NCBI GenBank assembly: GCA_019217005.1
Contig: JAHBNG010000038.1
Span: forward strand, 55,881 to 119,880
Source of the DNA: Chloroflexi bacterium TSY
GTDB taxonomy: Bacteria > Chloroflexota > Anaerolineae > Caldilineales > Caldilineaceae
Length of the DNA: 64,000 nucleotides
Direction of reading: 5' to 3'
Below are positions 37,604 to 47,726 of this stretch, one piece after another. A program made the translations under genes and the position numbers. The first letter of the stretch is position 1. Each line of letters begins with the position of its first letter. Below the pieces are notes generated by a model. It was not told the DNA's origin and ran no database searches. It saw nothing but the letters and a program-made list of their open reading frames with translations.

Positions 37604-39343
37604 TTAATGTAGATCACGCGGCACAGCCGAACCAGACTGACCAACTAGAAAATCGAAGTCTGCTCCCTTGTCCGCTTGCTGCACATGGCTTGTGTAGAGG
37701 GACACATAACCACGTTCCATATGGGGTGCCAGTGGTTGCCATAATTCCCGCCGACGCGCCAACTCTTCATCCGAGACATCAAGATGGAGTCGTCGTTCCT
37801 TCACATCCAGCTCAATCATGTCGCCATTTTGCACCAGCGCCAACGTCCCACCTACTGCCGCCTCTGGTGCAACATGCAGAATGACGGTACCAAAAGCGGT
37901 TCCACTCATACGGCCATCCGAAATGCGCACCATATCGCGAACGCCCTCCTCCAACAGCTTCTTCGGTAACCCCATGTTGCCAACTTCTGCCATACCTGGA
38001 TAACCCTTCGGTCCCACATTTTTGAGTACCAGAACAGAATTTTTATCTACATCCAGCTCAGGAGAATCGATTCGTTCATGATAATCATCAATATCTTCAA
38101 AAACAACAGCTTTGCCTCGGTGCTGCATCAGTTCGGGTGAAGCAGCAGACGGCTTGATTATTGCACCATTTTCACATAAGTTCCCTGTGAGCACAGCAAT
38201 CCCCGCCTCCTCAATGAGAGGCTGCTCCACGGGGGAAATCACATCTCGATTATAACAGGGTGCTCCTTCAGTGTTCTTACCAATTGAGTGACCAGTCACG
38301 GTCAAGGCATCTAAATGCAATCGATCTTTGAGTTCCTGAATCACAGATGGAAGTCCTCCAGCATAGTAAAAATCCTCCATCAGATATTTCCCTGAAGGCA
38401 TCAGGTTGACCAAAAGCGGTTGGTGGCTCCCAAGCCTGTCAAAATCATCCATCGTGAGTTCAATACCGGCGCGACCAGCAATTGCAAGCAGATGGACAAC
38501 GAAATTTGTGGAGCCACCAATGGCAGCATTGATCATGATGGCGTTCTCAAAATTTTCGCGTTTCAGGATCTTGGATGGACGTAAATCTTCATGAACCATC
38601 TCAACAATTCGGTTACCTGCTAGATGTGAAAGTCGTCTGCGGCGAGAATCAGCAGCGGGAATGGCTGCATTTGTCGGGAGCGTCAGGCCAAGTGACTCGA
38701 CCATGCAAGCCATTGTGGATGCCGTGCCCATCGTGTTACAGTGTCCATCACTTCGCGAGCCACACGACTCTGCTTCCATATATTGCTCTCGAGTCATAAT
38801 GCCAGCGCGTAGATCATCTGTAAACTTCCATGCATCAGTACCCGATCCAATATCTCGACCATGATACTTGCCGTTCAGCATGGGCCCGCCAGAAACCACC
38901 ATCGTTGGCAGGTCGACACTGCACGCGCCCATCACGGTAGAAGGTGTTGTCTTGTCACACCCCGCCAGAATCACAACACCATCTAAGGGATTGGCGCGAA
39001 TGGTTTCTTCGACTTCCATGCTGGCCAAGTTGCGGTAGAGCATGGTCGTCGGACGCATCAAGATCTCGCCGAGCGACATCACCGGGAACTCAAGTGGAAA
39101 GCCTCCCGCCTCATAAATACCCCGCTTGACTTGTTCGGCCAATATCCGAAAATGAGCATTGCATGGCGTTAGCTCAGACCACGTATTGCAAATGCCAATA
39201 GCGGGACGTCCATCATACATATGATCGGGATGTCCCTGATTTTTGGTCCAACTACGACTGACAAAGCCCATCAGATCATCGCGCCCAAACCATTCCCTGC
39301 TGCGAAGTCCATTTCCCGTTGGTTCTGTCGATTTTCCTGCCAT
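37604..39343 (-). CDS. IlvD/Edd-family dehydratase, sugar-acid type
   Basis: 579 residues with AAGGGAAGGA before ATG. Iron-sulphur dehydratase of the IlvD/Edd family: cluster Cys in IGICNTWSELTPCNAHF near 55, LAGCDKTTPSTVMG near 127, and ESCGSRSDGHCNTMGTASTM near 190; C-terminal VRISDGRMSGTAFGTVILH near 470. The start GNGLRSREWFGRDDL is characteristic of L-arabonate/D-xylonate/galactonate dehydratases rather than dihydroxy-acid dehydratase of branched-chain amino-acid synthesis. The decayed sugar transporter at the right end and the Gfo/Idh/MocA and aldolase genes suggest carbohydrate use, but none is adjacent. Confidence 0.87.
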   Translation of the reverse strand: MAGKSTEPTGNGLRSREWFGRDDLMGFVSRSWTKNQGHPDHMYDGRPAIGICNTWSELTPCNAHFRILAEQVKRGIYEAGGFPLEFPVMSLGEILMRPTTMLYRNLASMEVEETIRANPLDGVVILAGCDKTTPSTVMGACSVDLPTMVVSGGPMLNGKYHGRDIGSGTDAWKFTDDLRAGIMTREQYMEAESCGSRSDGHCNTMGTASTMACMVESLGLTLPTNAAIPAADSRRRRLSHLAGNRIVEMVHEDLRPSKILKRENFENAIMINAAIGGSTNFVVHLLAIAGRAGIELTMDDFDRLGSHQPLLVNLMPSGKYLMEDFYYAGGLPSVIQELKDRLHLDALTVTGHSIGKNTEGAPCYNRDVISPVEQPLIEEAGIAVLTGNLCENGAIIKPSAASPELMQHRGKAVVFEDIDDYHERIDSPELDVDKNSVLVLKNVGPKGYPGMAEVGNMGLPKKLLEEGVRDMVRISDGRMSGTAFGTVILHVAPEAAVGGTLALVQNGDMIELDVKERRLHLDVSDEELARRRELWQPLAPHMERGYVSLYTSHVQQADKGADFDFLVGQSGSAVPRDLH

Positions 39344-39399
39344 TGAATCCTTCCCTTTTTATATTTAATGTTCAGTTGTTACGGAGAGAATTTGCCATC

Positions 39400-40362
39400 T
39401 TACTTGATTGTAACCAAAAAATCCAACTGATGTGCAATGTAAATGAGCTCAGCCTCTTCAATCTGCCGGTGTCGTTGCGCGATCCATTCTTCAAAAGGTT
39501 TGTACTGTAAGTAAGGATGAGCAGCAAGAGCGCCCTGCATCGTCTTCACAATGAAGTGTAGGAAATATGCTTCATCCTCCCGATATCCATTATGGTATGG
39601 AAAGACAACCCAGTCAGAACTACCAGCTTCCAGGACGCGAAATCCCGCCTGAGGGAGAGCCGCAAAGAGATGCCGTCCTGTTTGGCTGTCACCAGATGGA
39701 AACCCATTAACGATGCGTTTATCCATTGTTTCATGGTAGAGTTTCTCAATCAGGACATCTAATTTTGGCTCAATTGTAGGTTGTAAAATTGTGGCACCAT
39801 CAAAATTGATGCTGAAATATCCATAGCCACCTGGATTGAGAAGACGTGCCAATGCGGGAAGAGTACGGGAAAGATCGACCAAATCAAGAAATGCATGAGC
39901 GATCAACAGATCATATGAGCCACTAATCTCTGGCCGACCGAGAAAGTCAAAGAGATCGACCGCCACGAGATTTACTTGAACGGTTCTCTCTCTCCTGTCA
40001 TGTTGAAAGAGCAGCGTTTCCACATTCGAATCATGCTGTTGCTGACCGATCTGCCGTACAGTCCAGTCATCCCTCTGATTCCACGCAAACAGCCGCTCTT
40101 GTGCAACGTTGATATTTTCAAGGCTTGCATCGAGGGCAGTATAGTGGCACGACGGTAAATTCGTGTTTAATAGACGCTCAAGCATGGTGCCAACGCCCGC
40201 TCCGATTTCCAGTATACTAAATGGTCTTCTCTCGAAACCAGATGGAGTTTTCTGCAAGATATTCTGCAAACGCTGCCAAACTTCTGCATTGAGCGCTCGA
40301 TCATCGACGCTCTTTTTGCTGGTCAAATAGCGGATGAAGCTATATTCATGTGGTTGAGACAT
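39400..40362 (-). CDS. Class I SAM-dependent methyltransferase
   Basis: 320 residues with motif I FSILEIGAGVGTMLERL near residue 50, an acidic residue at the end of strand 2 (YTALDAS), and motif IV-like SYDLLIAHAFLDLVDL near 152. A conserved family of unknown substrate. The last 40 residues (QYKPFEEWIAQRHRQIEEAEL) are basic/acidic helix. No neighbour shows its role; the next gene upstream is a glycosyltransferase pseudogene. Confidence 0.75.
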   Translation of the reverse strand: MSQPHEYSFIRYLTSKKSVDDRALNAEVWQRLQNILQKTPSGFERRPFSILEIGAGVGTMLERLLNTNLPSCHYTALDASLENINVAQERLFAWNQRDDWTVRQIGQQQHDSNVETLLFQHDRRERTVQVNLVAVDLFDFLGRPEISGSYDLLIAHAFLDLVDLSRTLPALARLLNPGGYGYFSINFDGATILQPTIEPKLDVLIEKLYHETMDKRIVNGFPSGDSQTGRHLFAALPQAGFRVLEAGSSDWVVFPYHNGYREDEAYFLHFIVKTMQGALAAHPYLQYKPFEEWIAQRHRQIEEAELIYIAHQLDFLVTIK

Positions 40363-40480
40363 AGGGAACTTACGAATGCGAATTAAATTTAGTAAGTTAC
40401 GTATGTCATTCTCGAGTGAAACGAAGAATCTATGCGCAACTTATTGAATTTTCGTTCCTTGCGATTGATGATTACGTATA

Positions 40481-40650
40481 GTGACATTTGTCACCTTGGT
40501 CCCTGATTTTGGGTGTTCAAACCCTATACAAGCGAGTCCTTAGAACACCTCTGAGGGTCTGTTAGCGTCAAAAAGGTTACAACATGACAAATTTGAGGTG
40601 CGAACCCTCTACAAACCCTTGAAATTGTCAATTAGGGTGACAAATGTCAC
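40481..40650. repeat. 170-bp MITE, family R3, copy 2 (inverted relative to copy 1)
   Basis: Reverse complement of 28087-28256, the same length. Its GTGACA..TGTCAC block provides the last seven codons and TGA stop of the glycosyltransferase gene. The flanks show no clear target duplication. Confidence 0.8.
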
Positions 40651-41765
40651 TATTTTGGGTTTGCGATTTGCTGCGAGAGCCAAAATCGTCTAGAAAATGT
40701 CGAATTCTTGACATGCTTTGCTCCCACCTTGGATGACGATCATAAGTCTCACGAGCGGCCAGGCTCATCTTGACCAAATCGTTCCGCTTTTCATGCAACA
40801 GATGGATAGATTGAGAAAGTGCATCCAAGTTGGCAGGATCGACCAAAAATCCATTCGTCCCATGGGACACAATCTCATGTGCTGCACCCGTCGTTGATGC
40901 AATGACGGGTAGACCAAAGCTCATCGCCTCCAAATATACAATGCCAAATCCCTCATATGAGGGTAAAACCAGAAGATGGCTTTGCATAAAATAGTTACGC
41001 AAAAGATCATCATTGACCGAGCCAACCAATTCGATAGAAGCATCAAAGTTACCGTCCCGAATTTGGCGACGGATGAGGTCAACGTACGCAGGATCGACAT
41101 CGACAACTCCCCACAACAGTTAATCGCCAGCTTGTCCGCGACAGGCGGGACAGTGCATCCACGACTCTGTGCAGACCCTTGCGTTCGATCAGATTGCCCA
41201 CAAAAAGTACCCGTAACGGCCCATCATAGCGATCATTTACATGCTGTTTGATGAAGTGAGCACCTGGCGGGTTTAAATGGTCCGCAGCAGGATAAGCCAC
41301 AATGGAGGGCTGCGTTGCTGACCCTCTATTCGTGATTTGCTCAACTGTACGTGCTGTCGTGTGGCTATTATAAACGAAACCATCGACGCTGTGAAGGTAG
41401 CGGCGTTCGATCCAGCGATAGAGAGGGCGCCAGGCAGGTGGATGGTTTTCACTTGAGCGCAGGTGATGGACAATGCTAACGATGGGTAAGCGAGGAAACC
41501 GTTGCTTCAAAGCTCGATTCAGCGTTAGCAAAGAAGGATGATTGAGTTCATCTTCAAGCAGTAGATCAAGATGATTCTCTTGGACACGTCCTATCAAAGA
41601 ACGATTCAAATTATCGAGCAGGTGTCGGGAATAGTTGCGCCAAGGAAGTGAGAAAATCTGAACTTGGTCGCCACTGGCTTGCAGATATTCTACGAGCTTT
41701 CTGTCATAGAGATAGCCTCCGGAAACGGTATTGAGAGCCCCGTAAATAATGAGTCCAATTCGCAC
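40628..41765 (-). pseudogene. GT4-family glycosyltransferase with one frameshift
   Basis: N-terminal part (41079-41765): MRIGLIIYGALNTVSGGYLYDRKLVEYL, VHHLRSSENHP, YNSHTTARTVEQ, and LRVLFVGNLIERKGLHRVVDAL, the GT-B layout of family 4. C-terminal part (40628-41116): VDVDPAYVDLI, SVNDDLLRNYFMQSHLLVLPSYEGFGIVYLEAMSFGLPVIAS with the catalytic Glu motif EGFGIVYLE. The halves join by deleting one T near 41113 (GGGAGTTGTCG where GGGAGTGTCG is expected). The C-terminus runs into MITE R3, so the last residues are not native. It may be an assembly indel, in which case the enzyme would be nearly whole. Confidence 0.8.
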
Positions 41766-41787
41766 AAGTTAGTCCAACACACTTAAA

Positions 41788-43228
41788 CTTTACTTTCTGG
41801 TAAAAGAAAAGAGATGAGGTGAGAAATGTGACAAAAAGCGGTTAGCAGTTCATCCTAAAGGTAGAGAACCCAAAAAGGAGGAAGGAATGCTAACCGCGCC
41901 AGAAATAACTATAGCAGTACTGATGAATGTATTGCAAGTAACGCCGATGGGAACAAACGTAAATGTAATGCGTCTGATGTGGGCAATGCTGAATGGGTCG
42001 TTTCTGAAAAGTCGAGGAGCAATCCATAGCGCATTGAAAGAAAGCGGGTTTGAAGATGAGGAGCTCCGGCGAAGCTGGTGGAGCTTTCGATATGGATCAT
42101 GGGATATCACAAGTCTGCTGGGGTCGTGGCAAGAAGAAGTGGAAAGGGAATGGGAGGCAAAAAAGTTAGAAGGGTACCGAGTGAAAAGCATAGATATCAC
42201 AGGGTTCTGGCGACCGAAGCTGCAAGGGAAAGTGAACCGACTCTATAACTCAACGGCTCGTCGGGCATTGCCCGCTCATCTTTGGAGTGATGATAAGCTC
42301 GGGGAGATAGGCGGGAAGCGAGTGCCACTGCTCAAGGCAATCATGAGATGCACGGTTGGAACAAAGGAAAGTGAGTTTCGGAAAAAGCTGCTGACAGAGA
42401 CGAAAAATCACTGGAGTCAGACGAAGTGGCGGTGGTCGATGCCGGGTTTACAATCAGAGAAATGCTAGAAAGCGGCATAGACCGATTTGTCCTGCGGGAA
42501 GCCATTAACTGCACAGTGCGCCGCAATGAGTTCCCCAAACGCAAAGAAAAAGGCAGACCACCTGAATATGGTGATATTGTGCGTCCGCTCTCTCGCAGCT
42601 ATAAGGGAAAGCGACTCGAGGCTACAACTCCGGACTCGTCTGGTCGCTTTCTCTATAGTGGTCGCCTGATTTGCTATCAAGCATGGCACAATCTCGTCCC
42701 CAGAACAACCAAGGTGGATACAGCCAACCGTACCTACTCGATTTACGTCATTCAGGATCCGGCCTACAACACACCTTTGGTTTTGGCGACCGTTATGACT
42801 TTGCAGCCTGAAACCATTTATCTTGTCTACCTGGAACGCTGGCCTGTTGAACATCCCCCCTTGGCTTCCAAGCATGATGATTGGCTTACCTGAACTGGGG
42901 AATCTTCTTTCCCATTTAGCCGCTTCTCTTCCTCCCATACCGACTGGCTACTGGGATCGAGAGCCTCAAGCCACTCCCGGCAGGCTGCGCCGTGTTCTCT
43001 CGAGTGCTCTTTTTCCAACTCCTGACCAACTCGACCCTGACTTTCGGAAAAAGGCCTCGGTTTCACACCATTTCCCTAAAGGCGTTCTCGCTCATCGCCG
43101 CCTCAATGCCGCTGCTTAAACTAGCCGAGCACTATTTTTACATTTTATCCCGTTTTTTCAGGGTGGATTCTTTTTTCCGCCCCTTTCGGTTTGCCCTTTG
43201 TCACTCAAGCCTTTACCAGAAAGTAAAG
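41788..43228 (+). mobile_element. IS4-like insertion sequence, copy B (decayed)
   Basis: 1441 bp with the same ends as copy A, opposite orientation. The transposase starts at 41887 and runs to 42400, where a base is lost in the run after GAGACG (compare copy C). It also has a ~50-bp deletion near 42870 removing the segment after the YREK motif. A TTAA stands beside each end. The right end is fused in frame to the 3' end of the E2 gene. Confidence 0.85.
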
Positions 43229-44537
43229 TTAACGGATCCTCTAAATAAGTCACCAACGTTTGCATAAACTGCGCCCCCCGTGCTCCATCCACGACACGAT
43301 GATCACATGATAGGGTCAAGGTCATTATGGGCTGAACAGCTGGCTGACCATTAACGGGAACGATGCGATCCGTGATTGCTCCGACAGCCAGAATTGCCGC
43401 TTGGGGTGGGTTGACAATGGCGTTGAATTTTGTGATACCAAACATGCCGAGATTGCTGATGGTGAATGTGCCACCACTCAACTCTTGTGGCATCAACTTC
43501 CCTTCCAGGGCGTTGTTGACCAAGTCTGCACGACGGGAGGCAATGGCCCCCACCCCCAACTGGTTCGTCTGATGAATCACTGGCACCAACAACCCATCCT
43601 CTACCGCAACGGCCAAACCGATATTGATTTCATCATTCGGCACAATCGATTCGTCGAGCCAGCTGGCATTGAGACGGGGATGATTGCTGAGGGCAGCGGC
43701 AACAAGCTTTACCAACAGATCGGTTATCGTCACTTTTTGCTCAATGCGCGACATAAGTCTCTCGTGCCAGGCCATCAATGCGCTGGCATTCACCTCCCGC
43801 TCCAGATAAAAATGCGGAACAGTCGCCCAACTCTCTTGTAAACGCTGCGCCATGACTCTCCAAAGCCGGCTCATGGGCAAGGGATCGGAGGCAGGAGATT
43901 CAGATGAAGCTTCGAATGCAGGACTCAGAACCGCTTTTTCGACATCGGCCGCAAGCACGGCGCCATCCGGGCCACTACCGGCAATCTCGGCCAGATTGAG
44001 TTCATGTTCTTGGGCAAGTCGGCGTGCCTTGGGTGATGCAAGTACGCGGCCATTTGTCGATGCTGTCTGATTCTGCGTATTGAGATAGGCCAACACATCT
44101 TCTTTGTGAATGCGATCCCCTTTGGCTGGCACCTGACTTAACACAATGCCATGTTCGGCAGCAATGCGTGCGGCGAGCGGGCTGACTGGGAGCAACGGTT
44201 GGTCAGAGACAGCATTTGGGACGGCTGTCGCGGGTTGAGTCGAAACCATACTAGATGTTGCAGGCGACGCTGCTGAGGTAACTGCTGGTGCACTTTCACC
44301 TGGTGCCAAAATTAGCGCAATTGCGTGACCGACCGGAATCTCGTCACCGGGCTGGGCTGTCACGTTCGCCAACGTTCCCGATGCATTGGCCTCGATTTCG
44401 ACTTCGGTCTTATCGGTTGCCACCAGCATGAGCGGCTCGCCTTTTTGAACTTCTTCGCCAGTCGCCTTAAACCATTCAACCAGTACCCCTGTTTCCTGGG
44501 CAATACCGAGTGCAGGCATGATCACTTCTTTTGGCAT
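43158..44537 (-). CDS. Dihydrolipoyl acyltransferase (E2) with an IS-derived tail
   Basis: 459 residues as read. Domains: lipoyl domain 1-80 with the lipoylated Lys43 in VATDKTEVEIEA; Ala/Pro/Ser linker 85-115; two peripheral-subunit-binding motifs (SPLAARIAAEHGI near 118, SPKARRLAQEHEL near 167); catalytic domain from ~220 with SCDHRVVDGARGAQFM near 425 (His and Asp). It is the core of a 2-oxoacid or acetoin dehydrogenase. After LVTYLEDPL, where such proteins normally end, about 20 residues come from the IS copy B end. The catalytic core is intact, so function may survive. Downstream of E1-beta, separated by repeat R5. Confidence 0.88.
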   Translation of the reverse strand: MPKEVIMPALGIAQETGVLVEWFKATGEEVQKGEPLMLVATDKTEVEIEANASGTLANVTAQPGDEIPVGHAIALILAPGESAPAVTSAASPATSSMVSTQPATAVPNAVSDQPLLPVSPLAARIAAEHGIVLSQVPAKGDRIHKEDVLAYLNTQNQTASTNGRVLASPKARRLAQEHELNLAEIAGSGPDGAVLAADVEKAVLSPAFEASSESPASDPLPMSRLWRVMAQRLQESWATVPHFYLEREVNASALMAWHERLMSRIEQKVTITDLLVKLVAAALSNHPRLNASWLDESIVPNDEINIGLAVAVEDGLLVPVIHQTNQLGVGAIASRRADLVNNALEGKLMPQELSGGTFTISNLGMFGITKFNAIVNPPQAAILAVGAITDRIVPVNGQPAVQPIMTLTLSCDHRVVDGARGAQFMQTLVTYLEDPLTLLSGKGLSDKGQTERGGKKNPP

Positions 44538-44557
44538 GGCAATTTCCTCTATTTTTT

Positions 44558-44636
44558 GCTCATCAGACGAAAGTATTCAATTCACTGATCATTCGACAGT
44601 TTGAGCGCATATTTGCACACTTTTCATAGATGAGCC
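44558..44636. repeat. Palindromic repeat R5, undisturbed copy
   Basis: GCTCATCAGACGAAAGT on the left and ATTTGCACACTTTTCATAGATGAGCC on the right; ends at the base before the E1-beta TAA stop. It spaces the E1-beta and E2 genes. Confidence 0.7.
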
Positions 44637-45626
44637 TTATTGTTTCCCACACAACATTTTGGCCATCCCAACAACGCCTTCGGCCGTGGGAATGGTCTGA
44701 TCTTCAAGAATCGGCGAAAAGGGGACGGGAACATCCATTGCTCCCATTCGCTTGATGGGTGCATCGAGATAATAAAAAGCACCATCGGCAATAGTGGCAG
44801 CTAATTCGCCCGTCACGCCATAGTTCTGATGGCCTTCGTCGATGATGATTGCACGGCTCGTTTTCTTGACCGATTCGATCAGCGTCTCTCGGTCAAGGGG
44901 CACAGTCGTACGCGGATCAATCACTTCGGTGCTAATCTCCAACTCGGCTAATTTGTCTGCCGCTTCGAGCGCAACAAGAACCATGCTGCTCGTTGCCACG
45001 AGAGTGATATCTGTGCCAGTCCGCTTGATGTCGGCAACACCAAACGGGAGCGTGTACTCATCTTCTGGCACGGATCCCTTGGTCTGATACATCATTTTAT
45101 CTTCGAAGATTACTACTGGGCTATCATCGCGGATTGCGCTTTTCATGAGCCCCTTTGCGTCGTAGGGAGTGGCTGGGATGGCAACTTTGAGGCCAGGAAT
45201 ATGGCTCATCCATGCGTGGAGCGACTGAGAATGTTGTGCCGCTGAACGGCGTCCAGCCCCCATTGTTGTGCGGAGAACCATTGGTACCTTTAACTTTCCT
45301 CCCGACATATAATGCGTCTTGGCCGCCTGATTCACCATCTGATCCATGGACAGAGTCATAAAATCACCAAACATAATGTCCACGATCGGACGCATTCCCG
45401 TAATCGCAGCACCGACACCCAGCCCCGTGATGCCTGGTTCTGAAATGGGCGAATCAATGACGCGTTCGGGACCAAATTCATCAACCAATCCTAATAAGAC
45501 CTTGAAAACCGTACCTGCCTCGGCCACATCTTCACCGATAATGAAAACACGTTCATCGCGACGCATTTCCTCTACAATGGCTTCCTTCACTGCTTCGCCA
45601 AAGGTGATCACGCGTTCAGTTATCAT
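44637..45626 (-). CDS. E1-beta subunit of a 2-oxoacid/acetoin dehydrogenase
   Basis: 329 residues, transketolase-like with C-terminal Transketolase_C. Seen: FGEAVKEAIVEEMRRDERVFIIGEDV at the start, DSPISEPGITGLGVGAAITGMRPIVDIMF near 58 (Glu contacting ThDP), QAAKTHYMSGGKLKVPMVLR near 100, and EVIDPRTTVPLDRETL near 240. Works with E1-alpha as an alpha2beta2 ThDP decarboxylase. RhsGA-type substrate determinants for pyruvate versus acetoin cannot be judged by eye. Operon order is alpha, beta, E2; no E3 (lipoamide dehydrogenase) gene follows. Confidence 0.9.
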   Translation of the reverse strand: MITERVITFGEAVKEAIVEEMRRDERVFIIGEDVAEAGTVFKVLLGLVDEFGPERVIDSPISEPGITGLGVGAAITGMRPIVDIMFGDFMTLSMDQMVNQAAKTHYMSGGKLKVPMVLRTTMGAGRRSAAQHSQSLHAWMSHIPGLKVAIPATPYDAKGLMKSAIRDDSPVVIFEDKMMYQTKGSVPEDEYTLPFGVADIKRTGTDITLVATSSMVLVALEAADKLAELEISTEVIDPRTTVPLDRETLIESVKKTSRAIIIDEGHQNYGVTGELAATIADGAFYYLDAPIKRMGAMDVPVPFSPILEDQTIPTAEGVVGMAKMLCGKQ

Positions 45627-45733
45627 ATTTGCTACATCCTCTTATAGCCACATCATTTAAACTAGCCGAACGAGGTTTCAAGAACCCTCATTAAACATTC
45701 AGCAATTTAATAATTCGGCAATTCGCTAGGTTT

Positions 45734-46753
45734 TTATGCATAGACATGTTGCGTCACTTCTTCCGCAGCAGGATATGGTGCATTGAGTGCATACTCTACT
45801 GCCGCCTCAACCTCTGCTCGCACTTCTTGATCAATTTGCTCGAAGACGGTGCGTTCGGCTAGATTGTCAGCAATCATCCATTCCGACAGGAGTTTGAGCG
45901 GATCGCGTTTTGTACGCCAATACTCCTCGTCTTCCTTCGAGCGATAATATTCTCGGTCGATATCTCCCACGTGATGTCCATAGAAGCGATACGTATGACA
46001 GAGCAGAAAGGCTGGCCCTTCACCATGACGAGATCGGGCAATCAATGTGGACATAGTCTGAACCACATCGCGTACGCTTTGCCCATCCACTTCGACGGCG
46101 TGAATGCCAAACGCTCTAGCACGATCAAGCATATTGCCCGCTGTTGTTTCTGAATTATGGGTATATTCGTTGTAGAGATTGTTTTCGCAAACGTAGATCA
46201 CGGGAAGGGTCCATAACTGGGCCATATTCATCGATTCATAGAGTAGTCCCTGGCCCAAAGCCCCATCGCCAAAAAAGCAAATCGCAACCTGATCCGTCCC
46301 GCGCATTTTGATCGACATCCCTGCTCCGGTTGCGATGCCACCGCTGCCACCCACAATGGCGTTCGCTCCTAGGTTCCCAACTTCCTGATCAGCAATGTGC
46401 ATGGAACCACCTTTACCACGGCAGTACCCCTCAGCCTTGCCCAATAACTCGCAGAACATACGCCGTAAATTTGCACCTTTGGCCAAACAATGTCCATGAC
46501 CGCGGTGGGTGCTGGTGATATAGTCATCGTTGCGCAGCGCTTCGCAAACACCAACGGCAATTGCCTCTTCACCAACGTACATGTGGGTCAATCCAGGCAT
46601 CTTGGCGGTTAGATAAAGTTCATTCGCATTTTCTTCAAAGGCACGAATTTTACACATCTGCTCATACATATGCAGCCATTGTTCACTATCAATTGGTATT
46701 GGATCAATCGGGGCCGATGATGTTGCAGGGGAAGCAATGGATGAATTACTCAT
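45734..46753 (-). CDS. E1-alpha subunit of a 2-oxoacid/acetoin dehydrogenase
   Basis: About 339 residues from ATG 46753 (Met-Ser-Asn-Ser-Ser), chosen because GGAG lies just before it. ThDP motif: CFFGDGALGQGLLYESMNMAQLWTLPVIYVCENNLYNEYT near 168-205 (GDG...N form). Also STHRGHGHCLAKG near 82 and RFYGHHVGDIDREYYRS near 260. The N-terminal 20 residues are Ser/Pro/Ile-rich linker. The AcoA/PdhA subfamily is clear; acetoin versus pyruvate is undecided, although short E1-alpha plus E2 with a single lipoyl domain is common in acetoin systems. Confidence 0.9.
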   Translation of the reverse strand: MSNSSIASPATSSAPIDPIPIDSEQWLHMYEQMCKIRAFEENANELYLTAKMPGLTHMYVGEEAIAVGVCEALRNDDYITSTHRGHGHCLAKGANLRRMFCELLGKAEGYCRGKGGSMHIADQEVGNLGANAIVGGSGGIATGAGMSIKMRGTDQVAICFFGDGALGQGLLYESMNMAQLWTLPVIYVCENNLYNEYTHNSETTAGNMLDRARAFGIHAVEVDGQSVRDVVQTMSTLIARSRHGEGPAFLLCHTYRFYGHHVGDIDREYYRSKEDEEYWRTKRDPLKLLSEWMIADNLAERTVFEQIDQEVRAEVEAAVEYALNAPYPAAEEVTQHVYA

Positions 46754-46924
46754 AATCATCTCCAAACCGGTCCAAAAGCGCTGCAGGACCTGATAATATT
46801 ATTTTGACAGTTGATGGACCTAAATAGTCTACATCGTCTTCGGTTTCTGTGCCAACTATTGCTTCTGATTGAGGTAGATTTCAGGATTGCGTGCCAGATA
46901 TACTGAGCAGCGCCATAAAATAAC

Positions 46925-46953
46925 ACTTTTTAGTCGAGGGAAAATGCTATAAT
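46925..46953 (+). promoter_or_regulatory. Possible promoter of the small lipoprotein gene
   Basis: A good extended -10 box, TGCTATAAT (TATAAT at 46948-46953), stands 250 bases before the gene. The -35 region is weak. The leader 46960-47203 contains short complementary blocks (GGTTGGCCTATCAGGGC, GAAGCCCATTAGG) but no known riboswitch was recognised. Confidence 0.4.
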
Positions 46954-47203
46954 GTGCTGCTGCGGAGTATAATTGAGAGCCACTTATAGGTTGGCCTATC
47001 AGGGCAAAGGGGATTGTCGAAGCCCATTAGGTGGTGGGACCAGACAAACGGATGGGATGGATTCGGGTGCAGAAAGTTGAATTGATTGTAACAAAGATTA
47101 CTGCGCCACGCCTGGTTTGGAAAGATTTTCGAGATAAGAACGTCTCTATGTATACAAAATACGAGCGTTTTTCGAGCTTAAATAGTGGAAAGGAAGGTAA
47201 AAG

Positions 47204-47578
47204 ATGACAATTAGATTGTACACGAAGTCTGTGGTCTGTGCAGCTTTGTTGGCGACGCTTTTGTGTGGCTGTTCGTTCTATGTTCCGAAACAAGGAAAGG
47301 TCATCGTCGAGGTTCGTCATGATGAGGCGTATTATGCGGGTTTCTTTCGTGCTTGCGAAATCCTACATAGCCAACATTTCGAGGGTCACTATATCCAGGT
47401 CAAAAGCAGACGAAATACCACAGGTTTCAAACCAACAGATCAGTGTCTTCAGATGGTTCAGGAGATGATGGATCTGAATGCGGCCAGCACCTACAGTCGC
47501 AACTGGCCTGGAATGCAGCCCTTATCGCCAGGCTACAATCGATGGTCAGAGAGCGACATGCCAACAAGAACCTATTAA
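47204..47578 (+). CDS. Small putative lipoprotein of unknown function
   Basis: 124 residues with AAGGAAGG before ATG. Residues 8-22 are hydrophobic and end LLCGCS, a lipobox giving a lipidated Cys23 after cleavage. The mature part (KVIVEVRHDEAYYAGFFRACEIL, TDQCLQMVQEMMDLN) has two Cys and no known domain. It stands alone between the E1-alpha gene and repeat R6. Hypothetical, but the leader, ribosome site and signal make it a likely real gene. Confidence 0.65.
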   Translation: MTIRLYTKSVVCAALLATLLCGCSFYVPKQGKVIVEVRHDEAYYAGFFRACEILHSQHFEGHYIQVKSRRNTTGFKPTDQCLQMVQEMMDLNAASTYSRNWPGMQPLSPGYNRWSESDMPTRTY

Positions 47579-47665
47579 TTGTAAAGGTCGCGGTTTGTCT
47601 ATCTAGTTTGAGTAAATCTCCCGGATACTCAAACATGCTTTGTAAATAAACCCGAGAAAGTATTT

Positions 47666-47726
47666 GGACACGGATTGATTGGATTTTCAGGATTTAATCC
47701 GCGTGTATCTGTGTTAATCCGTGTCC
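47666..47726. repeat. Palindromic repeat R6, copy 2
   Basis: GGACACGGATTGATTGG on the left, TGTTAATCCGTGTCC on the right, as at 2406-2476. The following 47780-47860 holds another palindrome (CTCAGATTT / AAATCTGAG). Confidence 0.65.
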
